Below are positions 1 through 4,999 of a stretch of DNA of 6,057 nt, one piece after another (the stretch's first letter is position 1; the number at the start of each line of letters is the position of its first letter). The translations under genes were made by a program, and so were the position numbers. A model generated the notes under the pieces. It was not told where the DNA came from and made no database searches. It was given only the letters and a program-made list of their open reading frames with translations. Source of the stretch: Bacteroidota bacterium (GTDB lineage Bacteria; Bacteroidota; Bacteroidia; NS11-12g; UBA9320); assembly GCA_947499775.1 (NCBI GenBank), contig CANMPY010000130.1, forward strand, positions 1 to 6,057, in the 5' to 3' direction.

Positions 1-548
1 AAACACAAGCAGGTGACGTATCGGCTTATATTCCAACCAACGTTATTTCGATTACCGATGGTCAGATATTTTTAGAAAGTAATTTGTTTAACTCAGGCGT
101 TCGCCCTGCTATCAACGTTGGTATTTCGGTATCGCGTGTTGGGGGAAATGCCCAGATAAAGTCCATGAAAAAAGTGGCTGGTACACTTAAGCTTGACCAG
201 GCTCAATACCGTGAGTTAGAAGCGTTTTCAAAATTCGGATCCGACCTTGATGCGGCTACAAAGGCCGTTTTGGATAAAGGAGCAAGAAATGTAGAATTGC
301 TTAAGCAACCACAATATTCACCAGTATCGGTAGAGCAACAAACCGCTATAATTTATTTGGGTACGAAAGGATTATTGTCGAAAGTTCCGGTAAATAAGGT
401 GCGTGAGTTTGAAGCAGAATTTTTACAAGTAATGCTAAGCAAGCACAACGATGTTTTGAAAAGTTTAGCTGCAGGTAAATTTGATGATGAAATAACAGGC
501 GTATTAGAAAGTGTTGGAGCAGATCTTTCAGCCAGCTACACAGCTTAA
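1..548 (+). CDS. atpA: F1Fo ATP synthase subunit alpha, C-terminal part (5' end outside window)
   Basis: Non-catalytic alpha subunit of the F1 head, which alternates with beta around gamma and helps bind ATP at the interface. The frame is already open at base 3 (the first two bases finish a codon), giving 181 visible residues of a protein usually about 500-530 long. The visible start reads TQAGDVSAYIPTNVISITDG, a near-universal alpha block, followed by the VGISVSRVGG motif; the Arg codon at 135-137 is the arginine finger that reaches into the catalytic site on beta. The rest is the helical C-terminal domain (FGSDLD, then EFEAEFLQ). A TTG at 84 is an internal Leu, not a start. It ends with TAA at 546-548, 18 bp before atpG, so the two are surely co-transcribed. 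Identity is essentially certain. Confidence 0.98.
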   Translation, partial: TQAGDVSAYIPTNVISITDGQIFLESNLFNSGVRPAINVGISVSRVGGNAQIKSMKKVAGTLKLDQAQYRELEAFSKFGSDLDAATKAVLDKGARNVELLKQPQYSPVSVEQQTAIIYLGTKGLLSKVPVNKVREFEAEFLQVMLSKHNDVLKSLAAGKFDDEITGVLESVGADLSASYTA

Positions 549-566
549 TCTCATATCTAAAAAAGA

Positions 567-1448
567 ATGGCCAATTTAAAAGAGGTTAGAATACGGATTA
601 GCTCAACACTTAGCACACAGCAGATTACCAAAGCTATGAAATTGGTATCGGCTACAAAGCTTCGTAAAGCTCAAAATGCTATTATACAATTGCGTCCTTA
701 TGCCGAAAAATTGCAAAGCATTTTGGGAAATCTTGCCGGAAGTGCTGATGATGCCAAACTGAAAGCTTTTTTTACACCACGCCCTATAAAAAATGTTTTA
801 TTAATTGTAGTTACGTCCGATCGAGGATTATGTGGGCCTTTTAATGCCAACATAACCAAGGCTACCCGTGCTATGATCGAGACAAACTATAAAGATTTAG
901 ACGCCAAAAATATTACTCTAATGTTTATGGGTAAAAAGGGTTTTGAATTTTATAAAACATCGCCTTTTAACCTAAACGTTAACCATCGTGAAATTTTTGG
1001 TAATACTGCTGCCGACAATGTTTTTGAAGTTGGACAAATCGTTATTGATGATTTTTTAACCGGAAAATATGATGAAGTAAGGGTATTGTATAATCAATTT
1101 AAAAATGCGGCTACTCAAATAATTCGGGAAGAAAGAATGCTTCCAGTTGATCTTTCACATTATGAAGGAAAAAAGACAGCTACAATTGACTTTATATTTG
1201 AACCTAGCAAAACTGAAATATTACAGGATTTAATACCTCGTGCTGTAAAAACCCAATTGCTAAAAGCAATCCTTGATTCAAACGCATCGGAACATGGTGC
1301 CCGAATGGTAGCTATGGATAAGGCTACCGAAAATGCAGGCGAATTATTAAAAGCACTAAGATTGCAATACAACCAAGCTCGCCAGGCAGCCATTACTACC
1401 GAAATTTCGGAGATAGTGGGTGGTGCTGCGGCTATGAGTGGGAAATAA
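567..1448 (+). CDS. atpG: F1Fo ATP synthase subunit gamma
   Basis: Central rotor shaft of F1, which couples rotation driven by proton or sodium flow to conformational change in the alpha3beta3 ring. It is complete at 293 residues, within the usual 285-300. The N-terminal helix begins MANLKEVRIRISS and continues with the TQQITKAMKLVSATKLRKAQ block (residues 17-36), the first strand of the coiled-coil shaft. SDRGLCG (84-90) marks the Rossmann-like middle domain. The C-terminal helix contains SEHGARMVAMDKATENA (241-257) and YNQARQAAITTEISEIVGGA (268-287), the standard signature. ATG at 567 is chosen because it matches the usual family start, with an A-rich leader (AAAAAAGA) and no clear Shine-Dalgarno, as is normal in Bacteroidota. 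No atpD or atpC follows; the next gene is on the other strand, so atpG is the last gene of this operon. Confidence 0.98.
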   Translation: MANLKEVRIRISSTLSTQQITKAMKLVSATKLRKAQNAIIQLRPYAEKLQSILGNLAGSADDAKLKAFFTPRPIKNVLLIVVTSDRGLCGPFNANITKATRAMIETNYKDLDAKNITLMFMGKKGFEFYKTSPFNLNVNHREIFGNTAADNVFEVGQIVIDDFLTGKYDEVRVLYNQFKNAATQIIREERMLPVDLSHYEGKKTATIDFIFEPSKTEILQDLIPRAVKTQLLKAILDSNASEHGARMVAMDKATENAGELLKALRLQYNQARQAAITTEISEIVGGAAAMSGK

Positions 1449-1500
1449 AAATTAAAGTGCTAAATGCTTAATACTAACTTATATAACCTCAAAAATTAAA
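1449..1500. other. Convergent intergenic gap between atpG and the toxin remnant
   Basis: A 52-bp AT-rich spacer in which the atp operon (plus) and the toxin-antitoxin unit (minus) end facing each other. A terminator for both would be expected here, but I see no GC-rich stem followed by a T run on either strand. Termination may be by another mechanism or by a weak AT-rich structure. Confidence 0.5.
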
Positions 1501-1830
1501 TTATTCAGGAACAAATTTTAACAATTCGTCCAATTCGTCATCAGTAAGATTGTCTTTTTCTGATTTATCGTAAATGGCCAAAAGATACACAGTAGTTTCG
1601 GCAATAACAATATTTGTAATTATTCTTCCGCCTCCTCGTTTACCCTTTCCTTTAGATGCAATGGAAATCCGTATTTTATAACAATTTTATTTAATTAAAA
1701 CACCTGTTTTAGGATTAATTTCTAAGGTGTCGAGTATTTCAGAAAATTCTTCTTTAAGAGAATGGTATTTTTTAGAAAGTCGTTTTAACTGCCTTTCGAA
1801 TGGAAAAATAGAGATTACATTATATTTCAT
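1501..1830 (-). pseudogene. RelE/HigB-like toxin gene interrupted by an in-frame stop codon
   Basis: Reading the minus strand from ATG at 1830-1828 gives 109 codons to TAA at 1503-1501, a normal length for RelE/ParE-superfamily toxins, but codon 48 is TAA (1689-1687). Before the stop: MKYNVISIFPFERQLKRLSK and more, with NPKTG at 39-43. After the stop the same frame continues open for 61 codons with family motifs: NCYKIR (49-54), SKGKGKRGGGRIIT (59-72), VYLLAIYDKSEK (81-92), DELDELL (98-104). As I recall them, intact relatives read G-T-P-L-G-N-x-C-Y-K-I-R here, so both flanks align without an indel: a single nonsense change explains the break. No ATG or GTG restart lies suitably after it. The start overlaps the antitoxin's 3' end by 11 bp, the usual antitoxin-then-toxin coupling. 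When intact, such toxins are ribosome-dependent mRNA interferases. Alternatives are a sequencing error or stop readthrough. Confidence 0.82.
1687..1689 (-). other. Premature TAA codon (codon 48) inside the toxin gene
   Basis: The plus strand reads tta here, giving TAA on the minus strand in the toxin frame, directly before the conserved N-C-Y-K-I-R block. It truncates the product to 47 residues and removes the whole basic KGKGK...R region thought to contact RNA. TAA is one base change away from AAA, CAA or GAA. The residues just before it (V-L-I-K) also differ from the usual T-P-L-G, a hint of drift around the lesion. Confidence 0.8.
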
Positions 1831-2026
1831 CCAAAAGTTCTCTTGCTGGTCGGCCTTTTAGTTTTCCTCGCCGTACCAATCTAAGATTATCTACAGCTTC
1901 TTTAATTTCTTCAATTAATAAAGCCTTTTCGCCCGAAAGTGTTTTTGCTTTTACATAAGGCAAACCCTTTAGCACCTCCATTAAGTGAATTGCTTTGTTG
2001 TCTTTTATATCTAATAATACTTTCAT
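1820..2026 (-). CDS. Type II toxin-antitoxin system antitoxin (RelE-family partner)
   Basis: A 68-residue protein starting MKVLLDIKDNKAIHLMEVLK, with EKALLIEEIKEAVDNLRLVR in the middle and a basic-to-acidic tail ending KGRPARELLDEI. This pattern (M-K-V-L-L-D-I-K-D-N-K-A, E-E-I-K-E-A-V, L-K-x-R-P-A-x-E-L-L-x-E) is that of a small Bacteroidota antitoxin family normally found directly before a RelE/HigB-like toxin, as here. In related systems the C-terminal tail wraps the toxin and blocks its active site; that role is inferred. The reading frame is intact, with no stop or shift, although its toxin is broken. The start at 2026 is the first Met and lies about 15 nt from the predicted transcription start of a strong candidate promoter. 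I do not see a recognisable helix-turn-helix, so autorepression by this protein is unproven. Confidence 0.85.
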   Translation of the reverse strand: MKVLLDIKDNKAIHLMEVLKGLPYVKAKTLSGEKALLIEEIKEAVDNLRLVRRGKLKGRPARELLDEI

Positions 2027-2045
2027 GGTTTACTGTTTGCTTGCA

Positions 2046-2076
2046 CAAAGCTAAGATAATTTAGTTTTGCGTCAAA
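2046..2076 (-). promoter_or_regulatory. Bacteroidota-type promoter of the toxin-antitoxin operon
   Basis: On the minus strand, TTTG (2076-2073) is followed after exactly 19 bases by TAGCTTTG (2053-2046), a full match to the Bacteroidota sigma-factor consensus TTTG-N17-23-TAnnTTTG. The predicted start of transcription is near 2040, giving a leader of about 15 nt before the antitoxin ATG. The match and the position both support it; activity is inferred. Confidence 0.7.
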
Positions 2077-2087
2077 GTTTGTCTTTG
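2073..2087. promoter_or_regulatory. Inverted repeat overlapping the -33 box, possible operator
   Basis: CAAAG (2073-2077) and CTTTG (2083-2087) form a perfect 5-bp inverted repeat around a 5-bp spacer. Its left arm includes the -33 TTTG of the antitoxin promoter, so a protein bound here would block polymerase. Toxin-antitoxin operons are commonly self-repressed at such sites. The arms are short and the site could be chance. Confidence 0.35.
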
Positions 2088-2187
2088 CTCCCAAAACGAA
2101 TAGGTTTTTTAAAATTCCACGGACGCTCTTGTATTATGTAAAAGTTGATTTATAATAATAGAACACAATTTTTTGAAAAAGTGGCAT

Positions 2188-2215
2188 CTTGTGGGTGTAT
2201 TTATCTTTAGTTTTG
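2188..2215 (+). promoter_or_regulatory. Candidate upstream promoter, plus strand
   Basis: TAGTTTTG at 2208-2215 fits the Bacteroidota -7 element TAnnTTTG. CTTG at 2188-2191 could be the -33 box, but the 16-base spacer is slightly short. Transcription would start near 2222, about 100 nt before the gene at 2326, inside or just after an AT-rich palindrome. Confidence 0.3.
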
Positions 2216-2295
2216 GTAAGAAAATTCTTATCGGTTACGCATGAAATAATTGAGCTATGTCATAATAATTTCCTTTTTTATTTTAGTATTAGTAT

Positions 2296-2303
2296 TACAT
2301 TTG
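2296..2303 (+). promoter_or_regulatory. Candidate -7 promoter element of the helical-protein gene
   Basis: TACATTTG matches TAnnTTTG exactly and would start transcription near 2309, leaving a leader of about 16 nt before ATG 2326. No TTTG lies at the right distance upstream; only a T-rich run (2274-2279) is present, so the -33 box is poor. Confidence 0.45.
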
Positions 2304-2325
2304 AAAAGATATTAACGCAAAAGAT

Positions 2326-2685
2326 ATGGAAACAGTAACTCAAATGGACGTTTTACATTCCGAAAACATGGAATGGTTAAAGAAATTAGCTTCGTATTCA
2401 AAAGAAATTAAAACCATGCAGGAAAGTATTGAGCGTGTGGTTTCAAATTATGCCTTTCGAACGGTACTTCCACAAATTGAACATTTCCAAAACCAATTCG
2501 TTATTCAAAACCATAGACTGAATAGCTTAAAGCATACCATAAAATACAATGAAAAATTAGTATCGGCCAATTTTATTTCAGCTGATATGGATCATGCTAA
2601 TACAAAAGAACAGATTGTGACCTTTGGTAAAATATTAAATGACTTAAAGAAAGAATTAACTCGTTTTTTGCAGCAAGCCATGTAA
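2326..2685 (+). CDS. Uncharacterised small all-helical protein
   Basis: A 119-residue soluble protein with no signal peptide, membrane segment or cysteine. It is rich in E, K, Q, N and L and looks almost wholly alpha-helical: about residues 8-40 (HSENMEWLKKLASYSKEIKT), 47-78 (VLPQIEHFQNQFVIQNHRLN) and 92-118 (TKEQIVTFGKILNDLKKELT). The spacing of hydrophobic residues suggests a three-helix bundle or coiled coil that may oligomerise. I have the impression of similar unnamed proteins in Bacteroidota (an early H-x-E-x-x-x-W, a central E-H-F-Q-N-Q-F) but know no function. The start at 2326 has an A-rich leader and a -7-like element 22 bp upstream. It stands alone, divergent from the antitoxin and convergent with the response regulator, so its neighbours give no clue. 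That it is a real gene is likely from length, frame composition and promoter position. Confidence 0.75.
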   Translation: METVTQMDVLHSENMEWLKKLASYSKEIKTMQESIERVVSNYAFRTVLPQIEHFQNQFVIQNHRLNSLKHTIKYNEKLVSANFISADMDHANTKEQIVTFGKILNDLKKELTRFLQQAM

Positions 2686-2807
2686 ACGTATTTTTTAATA
2701 AATAGGTTGTTTCCTGCAGGGAAAATCTTTGATAAATAAAAATTTCAACTTCTGATTTTTACTTAAAAAAAGGAACTTTATACAGTAGAATGTATCGAAC
2801 TACTTTA

Positions 2808-3518
2808 TTACAAAATATTTTTACTTCTTAATTTTAGTAAAAAATCATCTTTATAATTTTTGCCTACAGGAATTTTTGTGGCTCCAATTTCGAGTTCACT
2901 ACTGTTAAAAGCTGTAATATATTTGCTTCCGACAATAAAGGAACGATGCACCCTAATAAATTTTTCGCTAGGGAGTTTTATTTCCATGTTTTTCATTGTT
3001 TGTAGCGTGATATAGCGCTTCTCAGCGGTATATAATTTTACATAGTCGGCAAAGGCTTCAACATAAAGAATTTGGTCGTACGATAGTTTGATTTGCTTCT
3101 GATTCGACTTAATAAAGATATAGTCGTTGTCGTGATCTGGTTCTTCTACCGCATCATTTTTTTTCAAAGCGGTATATTCTATGGCGCGTTCAATTGATTT
3201 ATTAAAACGTTCGAACGAAACCGGCTTTAAAATGTAGTCCAAGGCATCTAATTCAAATCCCTCAACGGCAAAATCAGAAAAGGCTGAACAAAATATAACC
3301 AAGGGAGGATTGCTCAGACTTCGCATAAACTCAATGCCAGTAATTTCAGGCATTTGAATGTCCAAAAACATTAAATCAATTTTATTGTTTTTTAAAAATT
3401 CGGAGGCCTCTAATGCATTATTACATTTTCCAATAAGTTCGAGTGAAGGCGTTTTATTTATATATTCCTTTAAAATATCTAAAGCCAATGGTTCGTCGTC
3501 AACAATTAAGCATTTCAT
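2808..3518 (-). CDS. LytTR-family response regulator
   Basis: DNA-binding response regulator of 236 residues, the usual size for the AgrA/LytR type. The receiver domain is residues 1-120: acidic pair D7-D8 (MKCLIVDDEPLALDIL), phospho-acceptor D53 in LMFLDIQMPEITGIEF (codon 3362-3360), S78 in place of the common Thr (VIFCSAF), and K98 in the K-P switch (DYILKPVSFERF). An acidic linker (about 120-132) leads to the LytTR domain at 133-236 with its typical blocks LYVEAFADYVKLYT (151-164), FIRVHRSFIV (187-196) and IPVGKNYKD (216-224). LytTR domains bind direct repeats in promoter DNA as beta-sheet modules. It lies 101 bp after a LytS-type kinase on the same strand and is very probably its phosphorylation partner. 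All key residues are present. The regulated genes cannot be named from the sequence. Confidence 0.95.
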   Translation of the reverse strand: MKCLIVDDEPLALDILKEYINKTPSLELIGKCNNALEASEFLKNNKIDLMFLDIQMPEITGIEFMRSLSNPPLVIFCSAFSDFAVEGFELDALDYILKPVSFERFNKSIERAIEYTALKKNDAVEEPDHDNDYIFIKSNQKQIKLSYDQILYVEAFADYVKLYTAEKRYITLQTMKNMEIKLPSEKFIRVHRSFIVGSKYITAFNSSELEIGATKIPVGKNYKDDFLLKLRSKNIL

Positions 3519-3619
3519 TTGTTTTGTGATTTAAGAATTTTATTCAAAACACGCATTAATGAATTAATCCTTTACTATCTATATGATTAATAAAATTAAT
3601 TATTCGACCAGATGCGCGT
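3519..3619 (-). repeat. Kinase-regulator spacer with four ATTAAT hexamers
   Basis: The 101-bp gap contains the self-complementary hexamer ATTAAT at 3555-3560, 3563-3568, 3586-3591 and 3595-3600, that is two close pairs with starts 8 and 9 bp apart and the pairs about 31 bp apart. There is no complete TAnnTTTG promoter on the minus strand; the nearest is an imperfect GTGTTTTG about 36 nt before the regulator start. The repeats could be protein-binding sites or weak AT-only hairpins between the two messages. Confidence 0.4.
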
Positions 3620-4666
3620 TTATTTCAATTCTAATTGAAGTTCTACCTTATACGAACTTATGTTTTCAACGATTTGGAGGTCGTGTTTTTGAGGATAGAG
3701 TAAACCCAATCTCTTTTTAACGTTTTCAATTCCTATGCCACCCAAATAATCTGGATTAATAGCTTCGTGCGATTCGGATTTATTATTTTCGATATTAAAT
3801 ATTAATTTATCTTCCGAAACTGTAAATTTAATATGCACAAAAGCCTCGCCTATGGTGGCGTTAACCCCATGTTTAAAACTGTTCTCAACAAAAGGCAGAA
3901 ATAGCATTGGAGCTATTTCTAGGCCCGACGGATCGCCAATTATTTCGAGTGCTGTTGTTAAACGATTGCCGTATCTAATTTTTTCAAGTTCAAGATAATT
4001 CAATAAATAATCAATTTCTTTTTTTAGCCCTACTACCTTGTCGCCCCCTTCATAAAGGATGTAGCGAAGTATTTCGGATAATTTAAGAATCACATGGGGG
4101 GCCATATCGCTCTTAGTAAGCGTAAGAGCATAAACACTATTTAGACTATTAAATAAAAAATGAGGATTGATTTGACTTTTTAGAAACTTTAACTCGGTTT
4201 CGGCATTTAATTTTTCAAGCTTATCGGTAAGCCGTTCTTTTTCGAACCACTGCTTAAAAAACATAAGGGTCATTGTAATGGCTAAGGTATAGCTCACACT
4301 TATGCCATCATTTATAAAAAATTCAAGGCTCCATAAACTGTATTTTTCTGTATCGTCAATGGTATCGGCCCAAAGCAAAAAAACAATATGAATAAAGCAA
4401 ATAAAACTAATGGTTAGGAGTATTGATACAAAATATGAAACATACAGCCTTAGTCTTAAAAATAAGGGGATGAGGTAATAGTTGTTGAAGTAAGCAGCCG
4501 AACCATGAAGGATAATAACCAATCCAGCATTTTCGATAGCTTTAGTTAACCCAATAGCCGATTTGTAGAGTAATACCCATAAGGTGAAATAAAATAACCA
4601 AAAAAGTACATGATGAATCTTGTACCGAATAATTTTTAGCAGTATAAAGGTTGTACTTAGTTTCAA
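3620..4666 (-). CDS. LytS/YehU-type membrane sensor histidine kinase
   Basis: Sensor kinase of 348 residues. The N-terminal third holds about four membrane helices: roughly 18-38 (HHVLFWLFYFTLWVLL), 46-66, 76-99 (SYFVSILLTISFICFI) and 120-138. A short coiled coil (141-162) leads to the PF06580-type His_kinase core LKSQINPHFLFNSLNSVYAL (162-181), with phospho-acceptor H169 (codon 4162-4160). The ATPase part has the N-box ENSFKHG (261-267) and a glycine box GGIGIENVKKRLGLLYP (309-325), all intact. No separate extracellular or PAS domain is present, so the signal is probably sensed in or at the membrane. The start is TTG at 4666-4664: the frame is closed by TAA two codons upstream and the next Met is after the membrane region. 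TTG overlaps the TGA of the preceding gene, so translation is probably coupled. Its partner is the LytTR regulator downstream. Confidence 0.93.
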   Translation of the reverse strand: MKLSTTFILLKIIRYKIHHVLFWLFYFTLWVLLYKSAIGLTKAIENAGLVIILHGSAAYFNNYYLIPLFLRLRLYVSYFVSILLTISFICFIHIVFLLWADTIDDTEKYSLWSLEFFINDGISVSYTLAITMTLMFFKQWFEKERLTDKLEKLNAETELKFLKSQINPHFLFNSLNSVYALTLTKSDMAPHVILKLSEILRYILYEGGDKVVGLKKEIDYLLNYLELEKIRYGNRLTTALEIIGDPSGLEIAPMLFLPFVENSFKHGVNATIGEAFVHIKFTVSEDKLIFNIENNKSESHEAINPDYLGGIGIENVKKRLGLLYPQKHDLQIVENISSYKVELQLELK

Positions 4667-4902
4667 CCTTTAGTATCAGTGGTATGAGGTTTTTTGAAAT
4701 ACTTCAACAGGTTGTAACTCCAATTTACAATCTGCCATCCTTTTTCGAATATGGTTATATTCTTATTTTCTTCTGCAACTGTTTTTTGATGTGAATATTT
4801 GTCGGCCATACTTTGTGTTGTTGCAAAAGCGAGCAAATTTATTAACAAAAGGGTTAACAGTATTTTTGAATGTTTTGATATTGAAAGTCGGATTGGTTTC
4901 AT
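4663..4902 (-). CDS. Small exported or membrane-anchored protein, first gene of the kinase operon
   Basis: A 79-residue protein of unknown function. Residues 1-33 look like a signal peptide or anchor: a basic start (MKPIRLSISKHSK), a hydrophobic core (ILLTLLLINLLAFA, 14-27) and a possible signal peptidase site after S-M-A (31-33). The remaining 46 residues are polar and basic with several aromatics (GWQIVNWSYNLLKYFKK, about 55-71), which might lie along a membrane surface. I recognise no domain. The TGA stop (4665-4663) shares two bases with the TTG start of the histidine kinase, so the pair is almost certainly one transcript. Position and export signal suggest an accessory partner or signal for the kinase, but this is inference; it may also be a small lineage-specific protein of no sensory role. 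ATG at 4902 is the first Met. Confidence 0.7.
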   Translation of the reverse strand: MKPIRLSISKHSKILLTLLLINLLAFATTQSMADKYSHQKTVAEENKNITIFEKGWQIVNWSYNLLKYFKKPHTTDTKG

Positions 4903-4934
4903 AGTTTAGTTCATTAAACATAATACTAGTTTAG
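4902..4934. repeat. Direct repeat TAGTTTAG in the leader of the kinase operon
   Basis: TAGTTTAG occurs at 4902-4909 and again at 4927-4934, starts 25 bp apart, the first touching the ATG and the second just downstream of the candidate -7 element. With one more base to the left, the first copy resembles the published LytTR-site pattern [TA][AC][CA]GTTN[AG][TG] at 8 of 9 positions and the second at 7 of 9, though the spacing is wider than usual for such sites. Confidence 0.3.
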
Positions 4935-4935
4935 C

Positions 4936-4943
4936 CAAAATTA
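4936..4943 (-). promoter_or_regulatory. Candidate -7 promoter element of the kinase operon
   Basis: TAATTTTG on the minus strand fits TAnnTTTG and would begin transcription near 4929, about 27 nt before the small-protein ATG. No clear TTTG or TTG box is found 17-23 bases further upstream, so this is a half-match only. Confidence 0.4.
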
Positions 4944-4999
4944 GGTTCAAAGTAAAGTAATAATTTCTTATAAACGCGTGTCGATTAACAAAAATAGGC

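Larger units (their letters stand above)
2027..2325. other. Divergent intergenic region between the antitoxin and the helical-protein gene
   Basis: A 299-bp non-coding stretch separating two divergent genes. It holds the antitoxin promoter at its left end and two TAnnTTTG elements on the plus strand (2208-2215 and 2296-2303), with an AT-rich palindrome at 2217-2230. The middle part, about 2090-2185, shows nothing I can name. I found no tRNA-like fold and no convincing short coding frame. Confidence 0.5.

Noticed and set aside
84..548. A shorter atpA start at TTG 84
   Set aside because: The frame is open to the window edge and the residues before 84 match conserved alpha-subunit sequence, so the TTG is an internal Leu codon.
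1160..1393. 77-residue open frame on the minus strand within atpG
   Set aside because: It lies wholly antisense to a highly conserved gamma-subunit coding region, and its translation resembles no protein I know; it is a shadow of atpG.
1687..1689. Stop-codon reassignment or programmed readthrough in the toxin
   Set aside because: TAA is used as the normal terminator of atpA, atpG and other genes in the window, and no readthrough context or structure is evident; a nonsense mutation is simpler.
1501..2087. An active defence or abortive-infection module
   Set aside because: Only a small toxin-antitoxin pair is present, and the toxin is truncated before its RNA-contacting region; no further defence genes are seen.
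2710..2723. Hairpin around CCTGCAGG as a terminator between the helical gene and the regulator
   Set aside because: The perfect part is an 8-bp palindrome with no loop, extended only by a wobble and two A-T pairs, and no T run follows on either strand.
4948..4955. CAAAGTAA as a second minus-strand -7 element before the kinase operon
   Set aside because: Read on the minus strand it is TTACTTTG, which lacks the T-A at the first two positions of TAnnTTTG; the element at 4936-4943 fits better.
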